Made by a program: the position numbers and the translations under genes
Notes under the pieces: generated by a model
Databases searched by the model: none
What the model was told of the DNA's origin: nothing
The model's input: only the letters and a program-made list of their open reading frames with translations
Source of the DNA: Candidatus Saganbacteria bacterium
GTDB lineage: Bacteria > Margulisbacteria > WOR-1 > O2-12-FULL-45-9
DNA: 64,000 nucleotides
Reading direction: 5' to 3'
Assembly (NCBI GenBank): GCA_016932255.1
Contig: JAFGDE010000015.1
Coordinates: 93,694 to 157,693 of the forward strand
Shown here: piece after piece, positions 56,252-64,000 of the stretch
Layout of the letters: every line of letters begins with the position of its first letter
Position numbering within the stretch: position 1 is the stretch's first letter

Positions 56252-57103
56252 ATGATGAAGATCATCAAATATCCCCGGCAGATGCACGCCTTTGCCGAAC
56301 AGCAAAAGGCCGCCAACAGGACCATCGGCTTTGTGCCGACCATGGGCTACCTTCATGAAGGGCATCTTTCCCTGATCGAGTCAGCTTCGGCTCAAAGCGA
56401 TGTGGTCATTGTCAGTATTTTCGTCAACCCGCTCCAGTTCGGGCCTAAAGAGGACCTGAAGCGCTATCCCCGAGATCTGGGCCGCGATAAAAAACTGCTG
56501 CGCAATTTTGATATCGCTGCGCTCTTTGTCCCAACGGTCGGCCAAATGTACCCGGAAAAGCCACTGACCTTTGTTGAGGTGCCGGATCTGGGGCAAAAGC
56601 TCTGCGGCAGAACGCGGCCGGGCCACTTCAGGGGCGTGGCCACTGTGGTCAATAAATTTTTTAACATCGTGGCGCCTGACCTGGCCTTTTTCGGCGAAAA
56701 AGATTTCCAGCAGCTGACCATCATCAAGCGGATGGTCGCCGACCTTAATCTGCCGGTCAGGATCGTCGGCTGCCCGACCGTGCGCGAGCCTGACGGAGTG
56801 GCCATGAGCTCGCGCAACGCTTATCTTTTAAAAGAGGAAAGGGCCCAGGCGGTCGCTCTTTATCAAACGCTTCGCCTGGCTGCCGCAGAGATCAGGCACG
56901 GGATAAAGCAGGTGGCCGCGTTGAAACAACGCTTGCGCCGTTTTCTTCGGGGTTTTCCCAAAGTACGGCTTGATTACCTGGAGGTCGTCGACCCGGTGAG
57001 CCTTGAGCCGAAAAGCTCGCTTAAGGGGGAGAGCCTGATCGCTGTTGCGGCCTATCTTGGCCAGACCCGTCTGATCGATAATTGCCTGGTCGGCCGCAGA
57101 TGA
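56252..57103 (+). CDS. panC: pantoate--beta-alanine ligase
   Basis: GFVPTMGYLHEGHLSLI, FVNPLQFGPKEDL, FFGEKDFQQLTIIKRMVADL. Confidence 0.97.
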   Translation: MMKIIKYPRQMHAFAEQQKAANRTIGFVPTMGYLHEGHLSLIESASAQSDVVIVSIFVNPLQFGPKEDLKRYPRDLGRDKKLLRNFDIAALFVPTVGQMYPEKPLTFVEVPDLGQKLCGRTRPGHFRGVATVVNKFFNIVAPDLAFFGEKDFQQLTIIKRMVADLNLPVRIVGCPTVREPDGVAMSSRNAYLLKEERAQAVALYQTLRLAAAEIRHGIKQVAALKQRLRRFLRGFPKVRLDYLEVVDPVSLEPKSSLKGESLIAVAAYLGQTRLIDNCLVGRR

Positions 57104-57471
57104 AACAGCCGGGTTTTACCCTGATAGAATTGGTCGTTGTGCTCAGCCTGGTCGGCCTGCTCTCGATCGTCAGCCTGCGGCCGCTGCACGGCTGGTTGTC
57201 CCAGGTCAATCTGACCGCGGCAGCCCATCTCATCGCGGCCGAGCTGCAAGCCCTGCGCTCCGAAGCTGCCGCCGGGCATGAAACCAAGGTCTTTGAGCCG
57301 GCCGCTCTCGCTCTGCCCAAAGGCATCAGACTAAGCGGCAGCCAGCAATTGTCTTTTTCAGCCACAGGCTTCCCTCCGCCCGGCGGTTCAGGTACACTAA
57401 TAGCAGAGAACTCATATGGCAAGCAGAAAAAAGTCATCCTGTCCTCAAGCGGCAGGGTCCGCATCGAATAA
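57100..57471 (+). CDS. type II secretion/type IV pilin-like pseudopilin (GspH-like)
   Basis: GFTLIELVVVLSLVGLL. Confidence 0.85.
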   Translation: MKQPGFTLIELVVVLSLVGLLSIVSLRPLHGWLSQVNLTAAAHLIAAELQALRSEAAAGHETKVFEPAALALPKGIRLSGSQQLSFSATGFPPPGGSGTLIAENSYGKQKKVILSSSGRVRIE

Positions 57472-57808
57472 GGCCGGTTTTACTATTATCGAATTACTGG
57501 TCGCTGCCGGCTTGTTCATTGTCTGCCTCGGCACCTTCAGTTATCTGCTGCGCAGCAGCGCCGCATCAATAGCCGATTCACGCCAGCTGGCCAGAGCGGT
57601 CTATGAACTTCAGGCCGAATCTGAAGAATTGCAGGAAGTCCCCTTTGCCAGTCTTTGTTTTCTTAACGGCCGCCGCTTTGCCGGTGGAGCCGGCAAGATC
57701 AGCGTAACCCAGGCGCTGGCCGATCTGGTCGAGGTCAGGCTGGAGCTTGTCTGGCATGAGAACAAGGTGCCGCTCAGGCTTTACACCTTGAGGAGCAATT
57801 ACAAATGA
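57416..57808 (+). CDS. pseudopilin (GspI/V-like)
   Basis: AGFTIIELLVAAGLFIV. Confidence 0.8.
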   Translation: MASRKKSSCPQAAGSASNKAGFTIIELLVAAGLFIVCLGTFSYLLRSSAASIADSRQLARAVYELQAESEELQEVPFASLCFLNGRRFAGGAGKISVTQALADLVEVRLELVWHENKVPLRLYTLRSNYK

Positions 57809-58227
57809 GACCGAGGCTTCGGGGCTTTACCTTGATAGAGATGATCATTGCCTTCACTCTCTTGGCGATGGTCATGGGCGGCATTTTTCACGCGGCAAGC
57901 GTTGAGCTGGCGTTCTGGCAACGTGTTGCTCTGGCCAGCACCAGGCAACAGGCTGTTGACCACTGCCTGGGCAGCATCGTCCGCGACATCCACTCTGCCG
58001 GCGAGATAATCTTCTCCGCTACGGGCGACGAGCTTATCCTGCTCGCCGGTCCTGATCGTATCGAGTATTCCCTTAACAGCGGCAAGCTCTGCCGCAAGAA
58101 GAACGGCCGGGCCGCTTATCTGACGGATGTCGGTCAGGTCGGTCAGTTCAGTGTTTCCTATCCAAGCACGCGCCGGATAGAGTTCATGCTGGATGAATAT
58201 ATCGGCCAGGCGGCGCTGAGGAACTGA
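57805..58227 (+). CDS. pseudopilin (GspJ-like)
   Basis: RGFTLIEMIIAFTLLAMVMGG. Confidence 0.85.
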   Translation: MRPRLRGFTLIEMIIAFTLLAMVMGGIFHAASVELAFWQRVALASTRQQAVDHCLGSIVRDIHSAGEIIFSATGDELILLAGPDRIEYSLNSGKLCRKKNGRAAYLTDVGQVGQFSVSYPSTRRIEFMLDEYIGQAALRN

Positions 58228-58228
58228 T

Positions 58229-58642
58229 ATGAAAAAAGGCTTTGCCCTCATGACCAGTATAATGATAATTTCCGCCTCATTGGTCTTGTGTGCATTATTG
58301 GTCAAAGTGGTCTATAATTGTCATGTTAGCGTTAATGCGGCGCTGGACCGGCAACTGGCCTTCAGTCTGGCGGAGGCCGGTCTGGAAAAGGGCAAGGTCG
58401 AACTGAGCCATAACCCGGCCTGGTACACTGACCAGCCGTATTTCCGTCCGGACAACGCTGAATGGCTGATCAAGTACGCCATCGGTCAGGAGAACTCCCT
58501 GGGCGACGGCCATTTCAAGGTGATCAGGGAAAAAGGGCGTGATGCGCTTTATTCGGTCGGCTGTCAGGGCCGGGGGGCCGTGGTCCTGAAGCTTGTTTTC
58601 AGCAATTCGCCATTCGAGACCCTTGCCTGGCAGGAATTATAG
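58229..58642 (+). CDS. PilX/GspK-like pilus assembly protein
   Basis: KKGFALMTSIMIISASLVL; AFSLAEAGLEKGK. Confidence 0.7.
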   Translation: MKKGFALMTSIMIISASLVLCALLVKVVYNCHVSVNAALDRQLAFSLAEAGLEKGKVELSHNPAWYTDQPYFRPDNAEWLIKYAIGQENSLGDGHFKVIREKGRDALYSVGCQGRGAVVLKLVFSNSPFETLAWQEL

Positions 58643-58658
58643 ACACCGGAGGTAAAAA

Positions 58659-59021
58659 ATGACGAACTATCTGTTTTTATCGACTTCGATCATACTGGCG
58701 ACCATGGGGCAGCTCTTGATGAAAAGGGGTATGATGAGCTTTGGCGCATTTCCTGTCAGCCAGCTGTTGAGCAAGATCATTCCCATGTTCTTGAATCCTT
58801 ACGTCTTTGTCGGCCTGGCCTGCTTCGGCGCCAGCGCTGTCACCTGGCTGGTCGTCCTCTCGCGCATGGAGCTCAGCCTGGTCTATCCCATGGTCAGCGT
58901 GGCTTACGTCATCGTAGCCCTGGTCTCCTGGATCTTTTTCAAAGAAAACTTGACCCTGGTGCGCTGGCTGGGGATACTGGTGATCATGGTCGGGGTTTTC
59001 CTGATCTCGCGGACGTCCTAA
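58659..59021 (+). CDS. EamA/SMR-like small membrane transporter
   Basis: Four TM segments; YPMVSVAYVIVALVSWIFFKENL. Confidence 0.75.
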   Translation: MTNYLFLSTSIILATMGQLLMKRGMMSFGAFPVSQLLSKIIPMFLNPYVFVGLACFGASAVTWLVVLSRMELSLVYPMVSVAYVIVALVSWIFFKENLTLVRWLGILVIMVGVFLISRTS

Positions 59022-59027
59022 GCCGCC

Positions 59028-59516
59028 TCAATCCTTCTTGTAATATTTGGTGAAGTCCTCGGGCTTCATGTTCTGGATAAAATCCTTGAATTTTTTGGTC
59101 TCATCCGCGTCTTTTTCCGCGTTGACCAGCTTGGCTTGCATCATCACGACCTCAGAAACAAAGATCGGCAGATGAGCCCGCACTGCCAGGGCAATGGCGT
59201 CTGAGGGACGGGCGTCGATCTTCATGATCTTTTTATCCTTTTCGCATTCGATCACCGCGTAAAAGGTGCCTTCCTTGACCTCATTGACGATCACGCGCTG
59301 CAGGGTTCCGCCCAGCTTTTCAATAAAATCAAGCAGCAGGTCGTGTGTCATCGGCCGGGGCGGTTTGACGTTCTGGAGCTCCATGGCAATGGCGGCAGCC
59401 TCAAAAATGCCTATCCAGATCGGCAGGAAGTTCAGTTCCTCTTCATCGCGCAACAGGACTAAGGGTGATAGGTTACGGGGATCAAAGCCCAGACCCCCGA
59501 CCTGCATCTGGATCAT
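59028..59516 (-). CDS. bifunctional nuclease family protein (DUF151)
   Basis: LPIWIGIFEAAAIAMEL, MKIDARPSDAIALAVRAHLPIFV. Confidence 0.92.
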   Translation of the reverse strand: MIQMQVGGLGFDPRNLSPLVLLRDEEELNFLPIWIGIFEAAAIAMELQNVKPPRPMTHDLLLDFIEKLGGTLQRVIVNEVKEGTFYAVIECEKDKKIMKIDARPSDAIALAVRAHLPIFVSEVVMMQAKLVNAEKDADETKKFKDFIQNMKPEDFTKYYKKD

Positions 59517-59863
59517 GCGGTTTTAACGACCTCCAGCAGTTGCTTAAAATCAGCAGGATGGTTGGCCGCCAGATCCGCCAGAGAGCGGCGGTCCAGTTCG
59601 ATCTTTTTCTTTTTAAGCCCGGCCATGAACCGGCTGTAACTTAAGCCAGCCTGGCGCACAGCCGCGTTGATCCTGACGATCCAGAGCCGGCGCATGGCCG
59701 ATTTCTTCTGGCGCCGGCCGCGGGTGGCATGTCTCTTAGCCTTAACGATCGCCTGCTTGCGCCGGCGCAGCTGAGTGCGCAGCCCGCCGCGGAATCCCTT
59801 GGCCCTCTTTAACTGTTTACGCTTCTTCTTCCTGGCAACATTGCCTCGTTTTACCCTGACCAT
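59513..59863 (-). CDS. rplT: 50S ribosomal protein L20
   Basis: MVRVKRGNVARKKKRKQLKRAKGFRG; RLWIVRINAAVRQAGLSYSRFMAGL. Confidence 0.97.
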   Translation of the reverse strand: MVRVKRGNVARKKKRKQLKRAKGFRGGLRTQLRRRKQAIVKAKRHATRGRRQKKSAMRRLWIVRINAAVRQAGLSYSRFMAGLKKKKIELDRRSLADLAANHPADFKQLLEVVKTA

Positions 59864-59869
59864 GGATTT

Positions 59870-60067
59870 CTAGCCTCCTGGCAGCATGTCCCTGACGCGG
59901 GCAATGTCGCTCTTGGCGACCTGGCCGACCTGGCGCAGGGAGCGCTTTTTCTTTTTTGATTTTGACTCAAGGATATGTCTGGTCTTGGCGTGGCGGCGCA
60001 TGACCTTGCCTTTCTTGGTCAACCTGAACCTCTTGGCCGCCGCGCGTCTTGTCTTGACTTTTGGCAT
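59870..60067 (-). CDS. rpmI: 50S ribosomal protein L35
   Basis: [27 protein letters not shown]. Confidence 0.97.
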   Translation of the reverse strand: MPKVKTRRAAAKRFRLTKKGKVMRRHAKTRHILESKSKKKKRSLRQVGQVAKSDIARVRDMLPGG

Positions 60068-60076
60068 TACTGTCTC

Positions 60077-60580
60077 CTATTTCGGTGAAACGATCACCAC
60101 AAAATTCTTGCCGAATCTCTTTGGCTTGGCCTCGGCTTTGCCCAGGTCGCCGAGCGCCTCGATCATACGTTCCATGACCTTCATGCCCAGATCGACATGG
60201 GCCATTTCACGGCCGCGGAAGAACATCGATAACTTGACCTGGTTCTTTTCTTCCAGGAATTCCCGCGCTTTTCTCAGCCTGACCTCAAAATCATGCTGGG
60301 CGATCTTGGGAGAAAGCTTTACCTCTTTCAGCCCGCCGCCGCGCTGCGATTTTCGCGCTTCCTTTTCCTTTTTACTCTGCTCGTACTTGAGTTTGCCGTG
60401 GTCAGCAATGCGGCAGACAGGCGGTTGAGCCCCTGGCGAGACCAGAACAAGGTCAAGTCCCCGTTCGCGAGCCAGCTTCAAAGCATCCTGGGTCGGTAAA
60501 ACCCCTAACTGCTTGCCCTCCTCATCCACTACCCTGACTTCCCGGCCGCGGATACGTTCGTTAATTATGAAATTCTTAAT
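60077..60580 (-). CDS. infC: translation initiation factor IF-3, probable ATT (AUU) start
   Basis: In-frame extension upstream of the supplied GTG gives (I/M)KNFIINERIRGREVRVVDEEGKQLGV, the full IF3 N-terminus; GGGGGT SD 10 nt before ATT. Confidence 0.9.
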   Translation of the reverse strand: MKNFIINERIRGREVRVVDEEGKQLGVLPTQDALKLARERGLDLVLVSPGAQPPVCRIADHGKLKYEQSKKEKEARKSQRGGGLKEVKLSPKIAQHDFEVRLRKAREFLEEKNQVKLSMFFRGREMAHVDLGMKVMERMIEALGDLGKAEAKPKRFGKNFVVIVSPK

Positions 60581-60616
60581 ACGTGCTCTACCCCCAAAGG
60601 TTAATTATACTACAAA

Positions 60617-62338
60617 TCAGGCCTTACTGTCTATATCACGACGTAATTTAGCGAGGAGTTCAGCGGTCTTTTCAGCGCCCAGGTCGCCTTCGCTCCGGTG
60701 CCTGACCGCGACCTGGCCGGCGTCTGCCTCATTATCGCCCACGATCAGCATATAAGGGATCTTTTCCAGCTGGGCATCCCGGATCTTGGCGCCGATCTTT
60801 TCCTTGCGCTGGTCAACTTCGACCCGGATCCCGGCCTGGCGCAGCTCAGCCGCTACCTTTTCAGCATAGTTATTATGACGGTCGGATATCGGCAGGACCT
60901 TGGCCTGGACCGGCGCCAGCCAGAGCGGGAATGCTCCGGCATAATGCTCGATCAATGCCCCTAAAAATCGCTCTAAACTGCCCAGAACCGCACGATGGAC
61001 CATGACCGGCGTCTGTTTTGTGCCGTCAGCAGCTGTGTAGTTCAAGGCAAAGCGCTGTGGCAGGTTGAAATCGACCTGCACGGTCGGCCCCTGCCAGGTG
61101 CGGCCCAGCGCGTCCTTGAGCTTGATATCGATCTTTGGCCCGTAGAACACCCCGGCGCCAGGATCGATCTCAAACGGCATTTTCTTGTGTTTGAGGGCTT
61201 TTTTTAGTATTTCTGTAGCTTTATCCCAGTTCTCTTCTGTGCCGGCGAATTTTTCCGGCCGAGTCGACAGGTTGACTTCATATTCGAACTTAAAGGTCTT
61301 CATGACAAAGTCAATGAATTCCAGCACAGAAACGATCTCTTCTTCCAGCTGGTCCAGGCGGCAGAAGATATGAGCATCATCCTGGGTAAAGCCACGCACG
61401 CGCAGCAGGCCATGAAGCACGCCGGACTTTTCGTAACGGTAGACCGTGCCGAACTCGAACATGCGCACCGGCAGGTCGCGATAGCTCATCAATTTGCGCT
61501 TGTAGATCAGGATATGGCCCGGACAGTTCATCGGCTTGACCACATAGTCCTGCTCATCGATCTGCATGAAGTACATGTTTTCACGGTAATAATTGGTATG
61601 GCCCGAGGTGTTCCACAGGTCGATCTTGGCAATGTGCGGGATAGCGACCATCTCGTAGCCGCGCTTGAGGTTCTCCTGGCGCATAAAATCCTCGATCAGG
61701 TAGCGCACCATCGCGCCTTTTGGGTGATAATAAACAAAGCCCGCGCCGGCCTCTTCATGCATGGAGAACAGGTCAAGCTCTTTGCCCAACTTGCGGTGAT
61801 CGCGTTTTTTAGCTTCTTCCAGGCTGGTGAGATAATTATCAAGGTCCTCTTTGCTGGCCCAGGCCGTGCCGTAGATGCGCTGCATCATGGGATTGGTCTC
61901 AATGCCGTGCCAATAGGCGCCGGCAATGGACAAGAGCTTAAAAGCCTTGATCTCCTTGGTGTAGCGCACGTGCGGTCCGCGGCAGAGGTCGATAAAATCG
62001 CCGTGCTTGTAAAAAGTGACCATTTTGTCAGGGATCTCGTGCAGTATCTCGATCTTGTACTTTTCCTCGCGCTCTTCCAGGAACTGGGCCGCCTCTTCCT
62101 TGGTCATCTCGATCTTTTCGAACTTGGCGTTGGACTTGATGATCTCTTTCATTTTTTTCTCGATCTTGGGCAGGTCTTCAGAAGTGATTTGCTCGGGCAT
62201 GTCAAAGTCATAGTAGAACCCGTTCTCGATCGACGGGCCGATGCCGAGCTTAACTCCCGGGAATAGCTCGACAACTGCCTGAGCCATAATGTGGGAGGCG
62301 GAATGTCTTAATGTTTCGAGGTCAGCCTTTTTCGTCAT
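60617..62338 (-). CDS. thrS: threonyl-tRNA synthetase lacking an N-terminal TGS domain
   Basis: LRHSASHIMAQAVVELFPGVKLGIGPSIENGFYYDF; MNCPGHILIYK; GSLERFLGALIEHYAGAFPLWLAPVQ. Confidence 0.97.
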   Translation of the reverse strand: MTKKADLETLRHSASHIMAQAVVELFPGVKLGIGPSIENGFYYDFDMPEQITSEDLPKIEKKMKEIIKSNAKFEKIEMTKEEAAQFLEEREEKYKIEILHEIPDKMVTFYKHGDFIDLCRGPHVRYTKEIKAFKLLSIAGAYWHGIETNPMMQRIYGTAWASKEDLDNYLTSLEEAKKRDHRKLGKELDLFSMHEEAGAGFVYYHPKGAMVRYLIEDFMRQENLKRGYEMVAIPHIAKIDLWNTSGHTNYYRENMYFMQIDEQDYVVKPMNCPGHILIYKRKLMSYRDLPVRMFEFGTVYRYEKSGVLHGLLRVRGFTQDDAHIFCRLDQLEEEIVSVLEFIDFVMKTFKFEYEVNLSTRPEKFAGTEENWDKATEILKKALKHKKMPFEIDPGAGVFYGPKIDIKLKDALGRTWQGPTVQVDFNLPQRFALNYTAADGTKQTPVMVHRAVLGSLERFLGALIEHYAGAFPLWLAPVQAKVLPISDRHNNYAEKVAAELRQAGIRVEVDQRKEKIGAKIRDAQLEKIPYMLIVGDNEADAGQVAVRHRSEGDLGAEKTAELLAKLRRDIDSKA

Positions 62339-62366
62339 GAAATCAGTATATCATAGAGGTTAAAGC

Positions 62367-63515
62367 TTAGCCAGAGGCCGCGGCTTGCTCCCTCGCCCAT
62401 TTATCAGCAGCCAAAATGTCTTCTAGGGTAGGATTTTCCTTGTTCTCATGGCGCTCCATGACCATTTTGATCCGCTGCGGCAGCTGGGCGAAATTGAGCT
62501 TGCCTTTGAAGAACAGCTTGATCACTTCCTCATTAGCCGCGTTGAGCACCGCTGGCAGCGTGCCCTTTTTCTTGCCCGCTTCATAAGCATAATCCAGACA
62601 GGGAAATTTTTGTTTATCTGGCTGTAGGAATTCAAGCTTGGACAATTTTGCCAAACTCAGAGTGTTCCAGTGGTTCTTGGCCCGGGTCTGTTCCAGCAAC
62701 GCATATTGGATCGGGATGCGCATGTCCGGCGCGCCCAGCTGGGCCTTGACCGAGCCGTCAATGAATTCAACAAAGGAATGAATGATGCTTTGCGGGTGAA
62801 TGATAACCTCGATCTGGGAGTAATCTAGGCCAAAGAGATAATGGGCTTCCATCACTTCAAAGCCTTTGTTCATCAGCGTGGCCGAGTCAATGGTGATCTT
62901 GGGCCCCATTTTCCAGGTCGGGTGTTTCAAGGCTTCCTTGGCGGTAAGCGTGGCGAATTTTTCCACGGGGGTTTTGATGAACGGACCGCCGGACGCGGTC
63001 AGCACGATCTTCTTGACCGTTTTCATATCCTCACCAGCCAGGCACTGGGCAATAGCGCTGTGCTCGGAGTCGATCGGGAAAACCTTTACGCCTGCGGTCT
63101 TGACCTCTTTCATAAAGACCTCGCCTGCCGCGACCAGGACTTCTTTGGTCGCCAGGGCAATGTCCTTTTTAAGCTTAACCGCTTCGAGCACCGCGGTCAG
63201 GGCCAGCGCGCCGGGGATGGCAACAACAACTGTTTTGGCTGTCGGCTCGGTCGCGACTTTCATTAATCCTTCAGGACCAGACAGAACTTCGGCCTTAACG
63301 CCAGCCAGCTTGGCTTCAACCTGTTGTTTAACAGTGTCATTCTCGACTGAAACGATCTTGGGCTGGAATTTCTTGACCTGTTCAACGATCAGGTCAACTT
63401 CGTCCTTGGCCGCGATGGCCGTGACCGTTAAACTGCTGGGGAAGATCGAAACGACCTCTAAGGACTGCTTGCCGATGGAGCCGGTCGAGCCGAGGACAGC
63501 AATGCCTTTCTTCAT
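62367..63515 (-). CDS. dxr: 1-deoxy-D-xylulose 5-phosphate reductoisomerase
   Basis: GIAVLGSTGSIGKQSLEV; ATKEVLVAAGE; IDSEHSAIAQCL; MNKGFEVMEAHYLF. Confidence 0.97.
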   Translation of the reverse strand: MKKGIAVLGSTGSIGKQSLEVVSIFPSSLTVTAIAAKDEVDLIVEQVKKFQPKIVSVENDTVKQQVEAKLAGVKAEVLSGPEGLMKVATEPTAKTVVVAIPGALALTAVLEAVKLKKDIALATKEVLVAAGEVFMKEVKTAGVKVFPIDSEHSAIAQCLAGEDMKTVKKIVLTASGGPFIKTPVEKFATLTAKEALKHPTWKMGPKITIDSATLMNKGFEVMEAHYLFGLDYSQIEVIIHPQSIIHSFVEFIDGSVKAQLGAPDMRIPIQYALLEQTRAKNHWNTLSLAKLSKLEFLQPDKQKFPCLDYAYEAGKKKGTLPAVLNAANEEVIKLFFKGKLNFAQLPQRIKMVMERHENKENPTLEDILAADKWAREQAAASG

Positions 63516-63568
63516 GGTGTGCCTATTATACAATAGATGTTATAATACTGCCAACGAGGTGATGCTTC

Positions 63569-64000
63569 ATGAAAAAAGCACTTAAATGGACTGCGATCGT
63601 CGTGGCTGTATTGGTAGTTCTGCTGATCGGCGCTGCCGTTGCCCTGCCCTTTGTTCTGCCGCTGGATAAGATCAAGGATATCGCCACAGAGAAGATCTCA
63701 ACCGCCATTAACCGCGAGGTCAAGGTCGAAAGCGTATCGTTCAACATCTTCTCTGGCATTGAACTAAAAGGCCTGTCCGTTAGCAACAGCCCGGGCTTTG
63801 CCAAAGAGCCGTTCGTGAGAGCTGACGCGATCGCCCTGCGCTACGCCTTCTGGCCTTTGTTCAAACGACAGGTGATCGTCAAAGAGGTCCGGCTGGTCAA
63901 GCCGGAGATATTGATCGAGAAAAGCCGTTCCGGCGAGTTCAATTTCTCGGACATGACCAAAAGCAAAGGGAGAAGTAGCCGGGAGCCGGTAGCCAGTAGC
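63569..64000 (+). CDS. AsmA-family protein, N-terminal part (runs off window)
   Basis: MKKALKWTAIVVAVLVVLLIGAAVALPFVLPLDKIKDIATEKISTAINREVKVESVSFNIFSGIELKGLSVSN. Confidence 0.75.
   Translation, partial: MKKALKWTAIVVAVLVVLLIGAAVALPFVLPLDKIKDIATEKISTAINREVKVESVSFNIFSGIELKGLSVSNSPGFAKEPFVRADAIALRYAFWPLFKRQVIVKEVRLVKPEILIEKSRSGEFNFSDMTKSKGRSSREPVASS

Noticed and set aside
61370-62266. 298-aa antisense ORF over thrS
   Set aside because: Complement of a confident thrS gene; shadow ORF.
62339-62366. T-box leader for thrS
   Set aside because: Only ~28 bp between dxr stop and thrS start; no room for a T-box.
1-64000. CRISPR arrays, rRNA genes, IS elements with transposase
   Set aside because: None seen: no regularly spaced ~30-bp repeats, no rRNA signatures, no transposase ORFs.

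Overview
About 64 kb of a GC-moderate bacterial chromosome. It is probably an uncultured Gram-negative-type lineage; a Margulisbacteria/WOR-1-like origin is only a guess from style. Housekeeping content: clpC start, smc, metK, xerC/D-like recombinase, DUF177-rpmF-plsX-fabH, a complete-looking FASII cluster (fabH, acd, etfB, etfA, fabD, fabG, acpP, fabK, fabF), rsgA, phoB-phoR-porin-Na/Pi transporters, maf, mutL, topA, panC, pseudopilins, thrS-infC-rpmI-rplT, dxr and an AsmA start. Most exciting region: 37.2-40.8 kb, immediately 3' of a tRNA-Tyr gene. It is an AT-rich stretch with serial copies of the tRNA 3' end (att-like sites), two copies of a ~172-bp multi-hairpin element with inverted T-arm-like ends and compensatory stem changes, two truncated tsaD 5' ends, and two orphan cargo genes (Nudix-like and FGE/C-type-lectin-fold-like), with no integrase in the interval. 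Other notable signals: a dispersed family of 7-bp (and one 8-bp) tandem repeats, mostly arranged as inverted arms; a very short SMC with no obvious hinge; an acyl-CoA dehydrogenase/Fe-S-EtfAB module inside the FASII operon; 11-bp-phased GTTAC repeats (candidate Pho boxes) upstream of three pho-type genes; a DUF2723 (TMEM260-type) transferase between two Thr/Ser-linker lipoproteins; and an AUU start on infC. All calls come from reading the sequence; no searches or folding programs were run.
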